Below, one piece after another: positions 9,113 to 17,554 of a stretch of 64,000 nucleotides of DNA. The notes beneath the pieces are model-generated. The model was not told the DNA's origin. It did not search any database and saw only the letters and a list, made by a program, of their open reading frames with translations. The stretch spans positions 124,001-188,000 of the forward strand of contig JBJETT010000009.1 in NCBI GenBank assembly GCA_051883455.1. Reading direction: 5' to 3'. Each line of letters opens with the position of its first letter. Within the stretch, counting starts at the first letter, position 1. The DNA is from HGM11368 sp051883455 (lineage in GTDB: Bacteria; Bacillota; Clostridia; Christensenellales; UBA3700). Both the position numbers and the translations under genes were made by a program.

Positions 9113-9142
9113 ATTATAATATTTTTTCGTCCGAATAGTCAA
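9113..9142 (-). promoter_or_regulatory. Promoter of the SDR gene
   Basis: Minus strand TTGACT (9137-9142), 18 bases, TATAAT (9113-9118). Predicted leader of about 50 nt. Confidence 0.75.
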
Positions 9143-9182
9143 GATGCAAAAAAATTGCAAATACGTAAAAATTTCGATAAAA

Positions 9183-9202
9183 ATCGCTCCCGTCAGGGAG
9201 CG
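9183..9202 (-). terminator. Terminator of the glycolytic operon
   Basis: CGCTCCC and GGGAGCG form a perfect 7-bp stem with a four-base loop, followed on the minus strand by ATTTTTATC. It lies just past the thioesterase stop codon. Confidence 0.75.
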
Positions 9203-9207
9203 AAAAA

Positions 9208-9699
9208 TCAAATATTTATCTCAGTCACGTCGTCTGGCAAGTATTCGTCTAATTGCTCGACCATATCGACGTCGGTGATTTTGGAAGGTGGCAGCTTGAC
9301 GTAGATAGCCTCTCCTTCCGCAAGAAGCTTGCCGTCTTGGTCAAAAATCTCACTCTTGGCACTAAAGCCCCTCTTACTATTGGTAAGCAAGGTGCCTACT
9401 CCCACGAGGGGAACGTCGTACGGCACGGGCTTGCGAAATTTGAGTTTTAGACTCGACGTTACGGCAAGCGTGTCGGGCTCATACGCCCAAATCACACGCC
9501 CTGCCAATTCGTCAAGCATGCAAGATATCATTCCTCCGTGTGCTCTACCGGGGTAGGACTGGTGTATAGCCTTGTACTCAAACAGCGTTGCAACTCTCTT
9601 GTCTTCCAGTTCGTAGAAAGGGGCTTTGAGTCCGCTGTCGTTGTACAGCCCGCAGATGATGCACATCTTGCTATTGTTTTGTTTTTTGACTACCTTCAT
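9208..9699 (-). CDS. PaaI-type hotdog-fold acyl-CoA thioesterase
   Basis: A 163-residue single-domain protein with the 4HBT/PaaI pattern: an N-terminal CIICGLYNDSGL segment as in many small thioesterases of this group, HQSYPGRAHGGMISCMLDELAG around residues 45-66 (the HGG turn and the DE carrying the likely catalytic acid on the hot-dog helix), then KLKFRKPVPYDVPLVGVG. Such enzymes hydrolyse acyl-CoA or acyl-ACP thioesters; the substrate is not predictable. The ATG at 9699 overlaps the gpmI stop in an ATGA, so translation is coupled to the end of the glycolytic operon, which is an odd place for a thioesterase. Confidence 0.82.
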   Translation of the reverse strand: MKVVKKQNNSKMCIICGLYNDSGLKAPFYELEDKRVATLFEYKAIHQSYPGRAHGGMISCMLDELAGRVIWAYEPDTLAVTSSLKLKFRKPVPYDVPLVGVGTLLTNSKRGFSAKSEIFDQDGKLLAEGEAIYVKLPPSKITDVDMVEQLDEYLPDDVTEINI

Positions 9700-11228
9700 T
9701 TGACTATTAGACTCTTGCCCGTCATCTCGGCAGGGATTGCAAGTCCCATCATCTCGAGCATAGTAGGAGCTATGTCGCAAAGCTTGCCCTCGGTGAGTCC
9801 TTTGACTTCGTCGTTGCCTACCGCAATGAGTGGAACGGGGTTGGTAGTGTGAGCCGTAAACGGAGTTCCGTCAGGCTCGAACATATAGTCGCAGTTGCCG
9901 TGGTCGGCGGTAATCAACGCTTGACCGCCCACTTCCAATATGGCGTCTACAACCTTCTTGACGCACTCGTCGGTGACTTCTACCGCCTTGACAGCTGCTT
10001 CCATAACGCCGGTATGTCCTACCATGTCGCAGTTGGCAAAATTGAGTATCATGACGTCGTATTTGCCCGATTTGATGACTTCTACAGCCTTGTCGCACAC
10101 CTCGTATGCACTCATCTCAGGCTTCAAATCGAAGGTGGCAATCTTAGGAGAATCGATAAGAATTCTATCCTCGCCCGCATTAGGAGCTTCTACACCACCG
10201 TTGAAGAAGAAGGTGACGTGAGCATACTTTTGAGTTTCGGCAATACGGAATTGCTTGAGTCCCAACTTGGAGAGATATTCGCCCAAAGTGTTGACGTATT
10301 TCTCAGGTCTATATGCCACGTCGAGTCGGTCGTTGAAGGTCACGTCGTATTGAGTAAAGGACACGAAGTTAGGTGCAAGGAAGCCCTTGGCTCTCTTGAA
10401 GCCGTTGAAGTCGTCGTAGATAAACGAACGGGTGATTTGTCTAGCTCTGTCGGGACGGAAGTTGAAGAAAATTATTCCGTCGCCACGACTGATAGTCGCG
10501 ATTGGGTTGCCGTTCTTGGTAATGACGGTAGGCAAAACGAACTCGTCGGTTACGCCGTTGTCGTAGCTGTTTTGCATAGCCTCGATAGGGTCGGTTTCCG
10601 CTACGCCTTCGCCGTCGACCATTGCTCTGTACGCCTTGTCCACTCTATCCCAAATGTTGTCTCTATCCATTGCGTAGAAACGTCCGTTGATAGTGGCGAT
10701 TTCGCCAAAGCCTATCTCCTTGGTGTAAGCAACCAACTTTTCGATAAAGCCCTTACCACTGGTAGGAGGCACGTCTCTGCCGTCCATAAAGCAGTGGATA
10801 TACACGTTGTCAAGCCCTCTCATCTTAGCCATTTTGATAGCGGCGAAGAGGTGCTCGATATGCGAGTGAACGCCACCGTCGGACACGAGTCCCATGAGGT
10901 GAAGCTTTCTACCGTTACTCTTGGTCTTGTCCATAACGTCGACCAAAGCCTTGTTGGTAAAGAAGTCGCCGTCGTCGATAGCCTTGGATATACGAGTGAG
11001 CTCTTGATAAATAATTCTACCCGCACCGATATTGAGGTGTCCTACCTCGCTGTTGCCCATTTGTCCGTCGGGAAGTCCCACCGCCAAACCGCTGGCGTTG
11101 AGGGAAGTAGACGGATATTTTTTCATCATTTCGCTGACGTTGGGCGAAGTGGTGACGGATATTGCGTTGTTGTCGGCAGGAGCGTTGAGCCCGTAGCCGT
11201 CCATAATAATCAATCCTGTAAATTTCAT
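9696..11228 (-). CDS. gpmI: 2,3-bisphosphoglycerate-independent phosphoglycerate mutase
   Basis: Interconverts 3- and 2-phosphoglycerate using two metal ions and a phosphoserine intermediate. The 510-residue protein has normal family length. IIMDGYGL near the N-terminus supplies a metal ligand, the catalytic serine lies in GQMGNSEVGHLNIGAGR near residue 62, FMDGRDVPP near residue 126 and FFNFRPDRARQ are family landmarks, and the second metal site is in ANCDMVGHTG and ITADHGNCD. It is the fourth gene of the pgk-tpiA-gpmI cluster; AAGGAAACT precedes the ATG. A hairpin at 11242-11267 between tpiA and gpmI may tune its expression. Confidence 0.96.
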   Translation of the reverse strand: MKFTGLIIMDGYGLNAPADNNAISVTTSPNVSEMMKKYPSTSLNASGLAVGLPDGQMGNSEVGHLNIGAGRIIYQELTRISKAIDDGDFFTNKALVDVMDKTKSNGRKLHLMGLVSDGGVHSHIEHLFAAIKMAKMRGLDNVYIHCFMDGRDVPPTSGKGFIEKLVAYTKEIGFGEIATINGRFYAMDRDNIWDRVDKAYRAMVDGEGVAETDPIEAMQNSYDNGVTDEFVLPTVITKNGNPIATISRGDGIIFFNFRPDRARQITRSFIYDDFNGFKRAKGFLAPNFVSFTQYDVTFNDRLDVAYRPEKYVNTLGEYLSKLGLKQFRIAETQKYAHVTFFFNGGVEAPNAGEDRILIDSPKIATFDLKPEMSAYEVCDKAVEVIKSGKYDVMILNFANCDMVGHTGVMEAAVKAVEVTDECVKKVVDAILEVGGQALITADHGNCDYMFEPDGTPFTAHTTNPVPLIAVGNDEVKGLTEGKLCDIAPTMLEMMGLAIPAEMTGKSLIVK

Positions 11229-11241
11229 AGTTTCCTTATAA

Positions 11242-11267
11242 GAAAGCCTTGATTTCTCAAGGCTTTC
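11242..11267 (-). terminator. Intra-operon hairpin between tpiA and gpmI
   Basis: GAAAGCCTTGA pairs perfectly with TCAAGGCTTTC. The following bases (TTATAAGG) form only a weak uridine tract, so partial termination or 3'-end stabilisation of the upstream mRNA is more likely than full termination. Confidence 0.55.
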
Positions 11268-11274
11268 GTAAATT

Positions 11275-12024
11275 TTAGTATTTTACAACTTGAGAAAAGT
11301 CAACTGCTTTGAGTGACGCGCCACCGATAAGTCCGCCGTCAATCTGTGGCATAGCCATAAGGTCGCTAGCGTTCTTAGGGTTCATAGAACCGCCGTATTG
11401 GATACGAACTTTGTTCTCTGCGCAGTCTTTGCAATACAAGTCAGCCATCTTGTTGCGGATAATAGCAATGGTGTCGTTGGCTTCTTCTTTGGTAGCCGTC
11501 TTGCCAGTGCCGATTGCCCAAACAGGCTCGTAAGCGATGACGATATTTTCAAGCTCTTCGTGTGGAATATCCTTGAATGCGCCCTCGGTTTGTCTAACGA
11601 GCACTTCTTCTACCTTACCGCTTTCTCTCTCTTCGAGGGTTTCGCCCACGCAGATGATTGGCTTGAGTCCCGCTGCGAGAGCTGCCTTGACTCTTGCGTT
11701 GACGGTTGCGTCGGTTTCGCCGAAGTATTGTCTTCTTTCGCTGTGTCCGATAATTACGTATTCTACGCCGAGCTCTACGAGCATCTTAGCGCTGATTTCA
11801 CCCGTAAAAGCACCTTTTTCTGCCCAGTGTACGTTCTCTGCGCCCACTTTGATATTGGTGCCCTTGGTCATCTCGACTGCGGTGGCAAGGTCGGTGTATG
11901 GGGTGCAAATTACCACTTCTGCCTCAGCGTCCGCAACGAGCGGAATGAGGTCGGTTATCAATGCCTTGGTGTCGGCAATGGTGTTGTTCATTTTCCAGTT
12001 TCCTGCAATAATAGGTCTTCTCAT
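11275..12024 (-). CDS. tpiA: Triosephosphate isomerase
   Basis: Interconverts dihydroxyacetone phosphate and glyceraldehyde 3-phosphate in glycolysis and gluconeogenesis. At 249 residues it is standard. The active-site lysine is in AGNWKMN (near residue 11), the catalytic histidine in IIGHSERR (near residue 95), the catalytic glutamate in AYEPVWAIGTGKTA (near residue 165), and the phosphate loop in QYGGSMN and DGGLIGGASL. AAGAGG precedes the start. It lies between the small membrane-protein gene and gpmI in the glycolytic operon. Confidence 0.97.
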   Translation of the reverse strand: MRRPIIAGNWKMNNTIADTKALITDLIPLVADAEAEVVICTPYTDLATAVEMTKGTNIKVGAENVHWAEKGAFTGEISAKMLVELGVEYVIIGHSERRQYFGETDATVNARVKAALAAGLKPIICVGETLEERESGKVEEVLVRQTEGAFKDIPHEELENIVIAYEPVWAIGTGKTATKEEANDTIAIIRNKMADLYCKDCAENKVRIQYGGSMNPKNASDLMAMPQIDGGLIGGASLKAVDFSQVVKY

Positions 12025-12039
12025 TTTGTTACCTCTTTT

Positions 12040-12471
12040 CTATTTAGTTTGTTGCAAGGTAATGCTTGCAATCATATTTTTGTTGACAAAGTAAGTCGCT
12101 TTTACGCTGCCGTCCTTTGCATATTTGTTGACTACGACGAAGTCGCCGTCAATTTCTTCTACTGTTCCTTCCACGATATCTTCTATCGTTGCGATAGTCA
12201 CTTTTTGTCCCAAAATTCTATCAAAAATTCCGCTTTCCATAGTTCCCTCTCCCTGCAAATAGTTGCGATAATAAAAGATTGCTTTCCTTTTCCTATTGCG
12301 ATAGCTCATCAAAATGAAGAACATAAAGATAGGAAACAAGTAGACGAACGGACTGATATAGTCGGGTCTGTATTGAAAAACACTCGTAATGAGTTTTACA
12401 ACACACGCAAATGCCAACAATACCGCCGCACAAGTCAGTAGGTTGTTGAAAACTCTCTTGGTCAGTTTCAT
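12040..12471 (-). CDS. Unknown small membrane protein with C-terminal beta domain
   Basis: The 143-residue frame starts three bases after the pgk stop. Residues 8-31 and 38-56 look like two membrane spans, followed by a basic segment (RNRKRK), so the tail is probably cytoplasmic. Residues 78-143 are a compact, strand-rich module (GQKVTIATIEDIVEGTVEEIDGDFVVVNKY) resembling small beta-barrel ligand or RNA-binding folds; I do not recognise a named family. The first ATG has almost no ribosome binding site, whereas the internal ATG at 12240 (residue 78) is preceded by GGGAGAGGG at good spacing. The gene may therefore yield a soluble 66-residue protein as well as, or instead of, the membrane form. 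Position inside the pgk-tpiA operon suggests constitutive high expression, but gives no function. Confidence 0.65.
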   Translation of the reverse strand: MKLTKRVFNNLLTCAAVLLAFACVVKLITSVFQYRPDYISPFVYLFPIFMFFILMSYRNRKRKAIFYYRNYLQGEGTMESGIFDRILGQKVTIATIEDIVEGTVEEIDGDFVVVNKYAKDGSVKATYFVNKNMIASITLQQTK

Positions 12472-12474
12472 CTA

Positions 12475-13794
12475 TTAGTCTTTGTCATTAAGACAAGCGA
12501 TACCTGGGAGAATTTTGCCTTCGAAGAGCTCCAAAGACGCTCCGCCACCCGTAGATATGTGGGTCATCTTGTCGGCAAAACCGAGTTGTGCAACTGCCGC
12601 CGCACTGTCGCCGCCACCGATAATGGTTGTTGCGTCGGTCGCTTCTGCCAAAGACTTGGCAACCGCTATGGTACCTGCTGCAAGAATTGGGTTTTCGAAT
12701 ACGCCCATCGGTCCGTTCCAAATAACGGTCTTAGCGTTCTTAACCGCATCGGCGTAGAGGGCTTGGGTCTTGGTGCCGATATCGAGTCCCATTCTGTCGT
12801 CAGGGATATTCATGCTGTCGACGTTTTCGATAGCGATAGGTGCGTCGATTGGGTCAGGGAAGCCTGCGGTAACGGTAGAATCTACAGGCAACAAGATGGT
12901 CTTGCCGAGTTCTTCTGCCTTAGCAAGCATGTCCTTGCAGTAGTCGATTTTTTCGTTGTCAACGAGCGACATACCAACCTTTCCGCCCTTAGCGGCAAGG
13001 AAGGTGTAAGCCATACCGCCACCGATGACGAGCGTGTCGCACTTGTTGAGCAAGTTGTCTATAACTTTGAGCTTGTCGGCAACTTTAGCGCCACCCAAGA
13101 TAGCAACGAAAGGTCTCTCAGGCGCTTCGAGTGCTCTTGCCATTACGTTGAGCTCTTTCTCGATAAGGAAGCCGCAAACTGCCGTCTTAACAAAGCCGTA
13201 TTCTACGATACCTGCGGTAGAAGCGTGGCTTCTGTGTGCGGTACCGAATGCGTCGTTGACGTAAATATCTGCGTACTTAGCAAGCTCTTTGCAAAATTCT
13301 TCGTCTCTCTTCTCTTCTTCGGCGTGGAAACGGAGATTTTCGAGTAATACGCACTCGCCCTCTTTGCAAGCTGCAACCTTGGCTTTAGCGTCCTCGCCGA
13401 TTACGTCCTTAGCAAAGGTAACCTTGCCGTCCAAAAGCTCGTTGAGTCTGTCGGCAACAGGCTTGAGAGTCAACTTGACAGGGTCGTTTTTGAGAGCTTT
13501 GGCAATGTAAGCTTCTTTAGCTGCCTCTTGCTCTTCTACAGGCAACTTCTCAACTTCTTTTTTCTCCTTCTTGCTAAGACCTACTTTGGCACTAAAAATG
13601 CTGTGTGGCTTGCCCATATGAGAACAAAGAATAACCTTTGCGCCGTGCTCCATAAGATATTTGATAGTTGGAAGCGCGCCGTTGATTCTGTTTTCGTCGG
13701 TGATTTTGCCGTCCTTCATAGGCACGTTGAAATCAACTCTGACCAAACATCTTTTGCCTTTGACGTCTACGTCTTTGATTGACATTTTGTTCAT
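12475..13794 (-). CDS. pgk: Phosphoglycerate kinase
   Basis: Transfers a phosphate from 1,3-bisphosphoglycerate to ADP. RVDFNVPMKDG (near residue 20), SHMGKP, AFGTAHRSHAS and the ATP-site text GGAKVADKL, VIWNGPMGVFE and IIGGGDSAAAV are all present. At 439 residues it is some 40 longer than usual; the extra length is a charged, helical insertion after HMGKPHSIF (about residues 66-105, rich in Lys and Glu), in the position where other PGKs have a short loop after the GRP motif. This is the first gene of the glycolytic operon; AAAGGAG precedes the first of two closely spaced in-frame ATGs. No gapA or eno adjoins it, unlike the common Bacillota gap-pgk-tpi-gpm-eno order. Confidence 0.96.
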   Translation of the reverse strand: MNKMSIKDVDVKGKRCLVRVDFNVPMKDGKITDENRINGALPTIKYLMEHGAKVILCSHMGKPHSIFSAKVGLSKKEKKEVEKLPVEEQEAAKEAYIAKALKNDPVKLTLKPVADRLNELLDGKVTFAKDVIGEDAKAKVAACKEGECVLLENLRFHAEEEKRDEEFCKELAKYADIYVNDAFGTAHRSHASTAGIVEYGFVKTAVCGFLIEKELNVMARALEAPERPFVAILGGAKVADKLKVIDNLLNKCDTLVIGGGMAYTFLAAKGGKVGMSLVDNEKIDYCKDMLAKAEELGKTILLPVDSTVTAGFPDPIDAPIAIENVDSMNIPDDRMGLDIGTKTQALYADAVKNAKTVIWNGPMGVFENPILAAGTIAVAKSLAEATDATTIIGGGDSAAAVAQLGFADKMTHISTGGGASLELFEGKILPGIACLNDKD

Positions 13795-13835
13795 AAAAGT
13801 AAACTCCTTTTTTGACTGATATTTTATTCACAATG

Positions 13836-13865
13836 ATTGTAGCACTTTTTTCGTGCCTTTGTAAA
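13836..13865 (-). promoter_or_regulatory. Promoter of the glycolytic operon
   Basis: Minus strand TTTACA (13860-13865), 18 bases, TACAAT (13836-13841), giving a leader of about 35 nt with AAAGGAG before pgk. Confidence 0.65.
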
Positions 13866-13870
13866 GCAAA

Positions 13871-15499
13871 CTAGCCTATAACGTAAACCTTGCTCTCGCA
13901 AGCGTCGAGCTTGATTTTTTGTAGCTCGTCTAACGTTACGCTCTCGCCCGTCCATACGTCGGTGGCAAGGGTTTTGCCGTCCCACGTAGTAGCGATATAT
14001 TCGTCGCCGGCTATCTTGTTCCAATCTACGTTTTTGCTAGCTTTAAAGCCTTGCTTGTTGAAAAAGCATACCGCAACCCTGCCACCTGCGAGCGGTTTGG
14101 CAAGCACGTCCACTCCGCCCTTGACGATTCTCTTGGCTTGTCTGCCCAACTCGTCTTGGTTGATAGCGATAAGCGCCTTGTTGGTGACGATTGACAGCAC
14201 GTCGTCCGTTATCTTCCTTACGTCGTTGCCGAGCATGAGTGGCGAATTCATCATACACCACAGCGCAAAGTGCGATTTGTTTTGCTCACGCGTAAGTTTG
14301 CCGTTGCCTACCTCCAACATGTCGGGGTCGTTGTAGTGCCCTACCGAGGCGTATCGGTGCAGCTTGACGTTGTGCTCGTAGATACGCATTATCCACCACC
14401 ACATAGGCATTATGTCTGGGGTCGTACGCCACATATTGCCCGTCTTGGAAGCCCAATTATGCGGGTCGTTCCTACCCCATTCGCACACCGAAAAGGTGAT
14501 TGGCTTGACGGGCTCTCCGCTCTCCTCAGCCACTTGCTTAGCCGCATCTTGAAGCGCCTTGCCCATCTTGTAGTATTGGAGCATTGCACTGTCGGCGCGA
14601 GTGCCGATAGGATTGGTAAGTTCTATGACGTTGACGCCCTCTTGCAAGGTTACTTGCATACTAAATCTTGCCACCGTATTCCAAACCTTTTGAGGCGGAA
14701 TATCGAAATAATAAGACTTGCCGTTGATGCGTGCTCTTAGAAATTTGTCGTAGTCACTGCCCTTTTTGACGATATGCAGAGTGAGAATATACTCTCCGCC
14801 CTCCTTGACGTACACGTTGTCGAAGATTGCTTCGCCCTTGGCTTTGTCCATGCCGGATATATAACGCTTGCAAGCAACCTTGCCCGTTGGCATTAGCTTT
14901 GCCGTACCTCTGACGACGGCTCTGTCGCAAGTGATGCTCTGCAACACCTTGCCCGTGCCTATCTCGCTGATATCTATAGCGTAGACGAGAGGGGCGTAAC
15001 TGCTGATCGGTACGTTGTGACAAAAGTCGTACTTGAAGAACTCTATGCCCCACCTTGCCAAAGTCAAGGCGTCCTTTTGCTCGTGATAGAGGCTTGCGGG
15101 CAAATCTTCGCAAGTGTAGACGCCGTTGCTGGAATACGCGCCTACTTTTAGCCCCATAGCGTTGGCTTGTTTGACTAGTTCTGCTATGCCCATAGAGAAG
15201 GTAACTCTGTCGCCCTGCAATTCGCCCTCAGCCGTCCTTTGGCTGTCGTGCCAACAGTCGTCGAGGTTGAGATAGCGATAGCCCGCATCAATCAATCCCT
15301 TGTCGCGCATTGCCTTGGCGGTCTCCAAAATCATGTCTTGGTCGATATGATTTTTGAAGGTGTTCCAACTAGACCAGCCCATTGGCGGAGCCGTTACGCC
15401 GTTGTCGTAGTCTTGTTCTACGTCAATGGAGGTAATTCTACTCTTAGGCGTAAAGAGTTGCTTTAGATAACATAGCGGACACATTCCGTTACGCTTCAT
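13871..15499 (-). CDS. Alpha-galactosidase, GH27 family, with inserted beta domain
   Basis: Retaining glycosidase expected to release terminal alpha-galactose. The barrel begins with APPMGWSSWNTF near residue 37 and YRYLNLDDCWHD near 75. The nucleophile aspartate is D158 in FFKYDFC; the acid/base aspartate lies in HYNDPDMLEVG near residue 391; FSVCEWG and the C-terminal beta-sandwich follow. Between residues 165 and about 325, inside the barrel, there is a strand-rich insert (IFDNVYVKEGGEYILTLHIVKKG, FSMQVTLQEGVNVIELTN) that looks like a CBM35/CBM6-type module. No signal peptide is present, so it should act on imported oligosaccharides. The ATG overlaps the alcohol dehydrogenase end by 11 bases, and AAGGAGG inside that gene serves as its ribosome binding site, which indicates tight coupling. 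Confidence 0.9.
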   Translation of the reverse strand: MKRNGMCPLCYLKQLFTPKSRITSIDVEQDYDNGVTAPPMGWSSWNTFKNHIDQDMILETAKAMRDKGLIDAGYRYLNLDDCWHDSQRTAEGELQGDRVTFSMGIAELVKQANAMGLKVGAYSSNGVYTCEDLPASLYHEQKDALTLARWGIEFFKYDFCHNVPISSYAPLVYAIDISEIGTGKVLQSITCDRAVVRGTAKLMPTGKVACKRYISGMDKAKGEAIFDNVYVKEGGEYILTLHIVKKGSDYDKFLRARINGKSYYFDIPPQKVWNTVARFSMQVTLQEGVNVIELTNPIGTRADSAMLQYYKMGKALQDAAKQVAEESGEPVKPITFSVCEWGRNDPHNWASKTGNMWRTTPDIMPMWWWIMRIYEHNVKLHRYASVGHYNDPDMLEVGNGKLTREQNKSHFALWCMMNSPLMLGNDVRKITDDVLSIVTNKALIAINQDELGRQAKRIVKGGVDVLAKPLAGGRVAVCFFNKQGFKASKNVDWNKIAGDEYIATTWDGKTLATDVWTGESVTLDELQKIKLDACESKVYVIG

Positions 15500-16718
15500 T
15501 GTTCTCCTCCTTGGCCATAATCTTATGATATATTTCCGTCAATTCCTCTTTGCCCATAAACTTAGGTACAGGGTAGAGCGGATTGGCTTCTTTGTATGCT
15601 CTCTCTACCATAGTAGGGATATCCTCTTCTTTGATACCCTTGATAGTGGTAGGAATATCCATAGCCTTCTCCATGTCCTTGATGGCTTGGATAAAGGCTT
15701 TGGCGTTTTCTTCTTTACTCTTGCTCATATCGGCAATGCCCACGTACAAAGACAGCTCGTAGAGTTGTTTGGTGATGCTGTCGCCGTAGTACTCGAGCAC
15801 GTATGGCAATACTACCGAGTTGGCGAGTCCGTGAGGCACGTTGTAGAAGCCTCCCAAAGTGTGCGCTATTGCGTGCACGTATCCCACGTAGGCTCTGGTG
15901 AATGCTACGCCCGCATAGTAAGAGCCCTTTTGCATGTTGGCTCTTGCCTCGAGGTCGGCGCCGTTTTCGTAAGCCTTAGGAAGATTGGCAAATATGAGTT
16001 TGACTGCTTTGACCGCAGCTTCTCTCGTGCTCTTGACGTTGCCCTTGCCGATATATGCTTCTACGGCGTGAGTCAACGCGTCTATACCCGTGGTAGAGGT
16101 GATGTGCTTAGGAAGTCCTACAGTGAGTTTTGGGTCAAGCACTGCGTAAGGCGGTATGAGCGAGTGGTCGTTGATAGCGTACTTCTCGTGAGTCTTGCTG
16201 TTGGAAATAACCGCTGCCAAAGTCGTTTCGCTACCCGTACCCGCCGTGGTAGGAATTGCAAAAATGGTAGGCAACTTCTTGCGTACCTTTAGCACGCCTT
16301 TCATTTGAGGGATTTGCTTGTTAGGTCTAGCTATTCTCGCGCCGATACCCTTGGCGCAGTCCATTGGCGAACCTCCGCCGAATGCAATGATTGCCTCGCA
16401 GCCGTCGCGCTTGTATATCTCTACGCCCGCTTCGATATTTTCGATAGGCGGATTAGGTACTACGTCGCTATACACGCTATATTTGATACCTTGCTCGTCA
16501 AGCTGAGCCACCATACCGTCGATAAGACCGAGCTTCTTGAGCATGCTATCTGTTACGACGAGCACGTTGGTTATGCCCTTGCTCTTGATAAATGCTGGCA
16601 AGCCCTCTACACCGTCTTCGAACTCAAGCAACTCGGGCTCTCTCCAAGGCAAAACTTGGGAAGCCACATACATAACTCCTTGATAGAGTCTGCATCCGAA
16701 TTTTTGTAAACAATTCAT
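15489..16718 (-). CDS. Iron-containing alcohol dehydrogenase
   Basis: Group III NAD(P)-dependent dehydrogenase of 409 residues. The dinucleotide-binding GGGSPMDCAKG is near residue 115 and IPTTAGTGSE near 158; metal ligands are provided by the aspartate and first histidine of GIDALTHAVEAY (about residues 218-222) and the histidines of HAIAHTLGGFYNVPHG (about residues 284-299). Members reduce aldehydes or ketones such as lactaldehyde, butyraldehyde or 1,3-propanediol precursors; which one cannot be decided. It leads a two-gene operon with the GH27 alpha-galactosidase, which suggests a role in disposing of sugar-fermentation reductant. GAGG precedes the start. Confidence 0.9.
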   Translation of the reverse strand: MNCLQKFGCRLYQGVMYVASQVLPWREPELLEFEDGVEGLPAFIKSKGITNVLVVTDSMLKKLGLIDGMVAQLDEQGIKYSVYSDVVPNPPIENIEAGVEIYKRDGCEAIIAFGGGSPMDCAKGIGARIARPNKQIPQMKGVLKVRKKLPTIFAIPTTAGTGSETTLAAVISNSKTHEKYAINDHSLIPPYAVLDPKLTVGLPKHITSTTGIDALTHAVEAYIGKGNVKSTREAAVKAVKLIFANLPKAYENGADLEARANMQKGSYYAGVAFTRAYVGYVHAIAHTLGGFYNVPHGLANSVVLPYVLEYYGDSITKQLYELSLYVGIADMSKSKEENAKAFIQAIKDMEKAMDIPTTIKGIKEEDIPTMVERAYKEANPLYPVPKFMGKEELTEIYHKIMAKEENNEA

Positions 16719-16748
16719 ACCTATACCTCACATATACATATTAAAAAT

Positions 16749-16778
16749 ATTATAATACTATTTGGCTTAGGTTGTCAA
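16749..16778 (-). promoter_or_regulatory. Promoter of the dehydrogenase/alpha-galactosidase operon
   Basis: Minus strand perfect TTGACA (16773-16778), 18 bases, perfect TATAAT (16749-16754). No obvious operator palindrome is seen beside it. The remaining gap to 17009 holds only a TATAAT-like box at 16912-16917 that may serve the sigma-factor operon. Confidence 0.8.
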
Positions 16779-17009
16779 TACGGCGGGATATCTAAGTCCT
16801 TTAAATTTTACACCGATATTATTCGACACGTTTCGTCAATCGTAGCGAGAATGTCCGCGACGCCTTGCGGTCATTATAATTGGTATTGATAAATTATCGC
16901 GTATATGCTACTATAATATTAAGTTAGTCGCCCAAAGAGCAAAAACGGCTACCTCTTGTAGCGACACCCTCGTTTACTATTTAAGGATAAGGAAAACACA
17001 CGCTTTATA

Positions 17010-17525
17010 ATGACAAGTAGAGAATTTAATAGACATCTCAATAGAATAACGACGGACGAAAAATCTCTAGAATATATCTACGATTATTATTATGGTAGAA
17101 TTGTTTTGCATATCAAGAGCAGCTTTAGTCAAGGGGAGAATTTTGCTAGCGACGTTGCACAAGAATTTTTCTTATATCTCATCAACGGTAAACCGAAACC
17201 TCACGTAGAATACCCGACAGCTTGGGTGTACAAATGTTGCGACAACATTGCTCTAAAAATCCTAAAATCCCAAGACGTCTTCGTAGAATTGAACGAAAAT
17301 ATCGTTGCGGATACTTGCCCTACTCCAATTGATACGAGCATATACGGCGAGTTCGAAGCAATAATTGGAGATTTGGACGACACTACCCAAAAGATTGTCA
17401 AGCTACTATATATAGACGACTACTCTTATAAAGAGATAGCCAAAATATTGGGAATTAGATACGGCACGGTGAGACAAAAACATAGCAGGGCGATAAAAAA
17501 ATTGAAAAATCACCTCAAAGCGTAA
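17010..17525 (+). CDS. ECF-type RNA polymerase sigma factor
   Basis: The 171-residue protein has the two-domain ECF layout. Residues about 20-90 correspond to sigma region 2 (YDYYYGRIVLHI, then FASDVAQEFFLYL and YPTAWVYKCCDNIALK), and residues about 115-168 to region 4, with a helix-turn-helix (DYSYKEIAKILGIRYGTVRQKHSRAIKKLK). It would redirect RNA polymerase to a small regulon, usually in response to envelope signals, under control of a membrane anti-sigma factor; the next gene fits that role. The ATG has no convincing ribosome binding site and lies within a TATAAT-like string, so the start is slightly uncertain. Confidence 0.88.
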   Translation: MTSREFNRHLNRITTDEKSLEYIYDYYYGRIVLHIKSSFSQGENFASDVAQEFFLYLINGKPKPHVEYPTAWVYKCCDNIALKILKSQDVFVELNENIVADTCPTPIDTSIYGEFEAIIGDLDDTTQKIVKLLYIDDYSYKEIAKILGIRYGTVRQKHSRAIKKLKNHLKA

Positions 17526-17554
17526 CAAAAAGGTCAAAAAACCATCTCTCTAAT

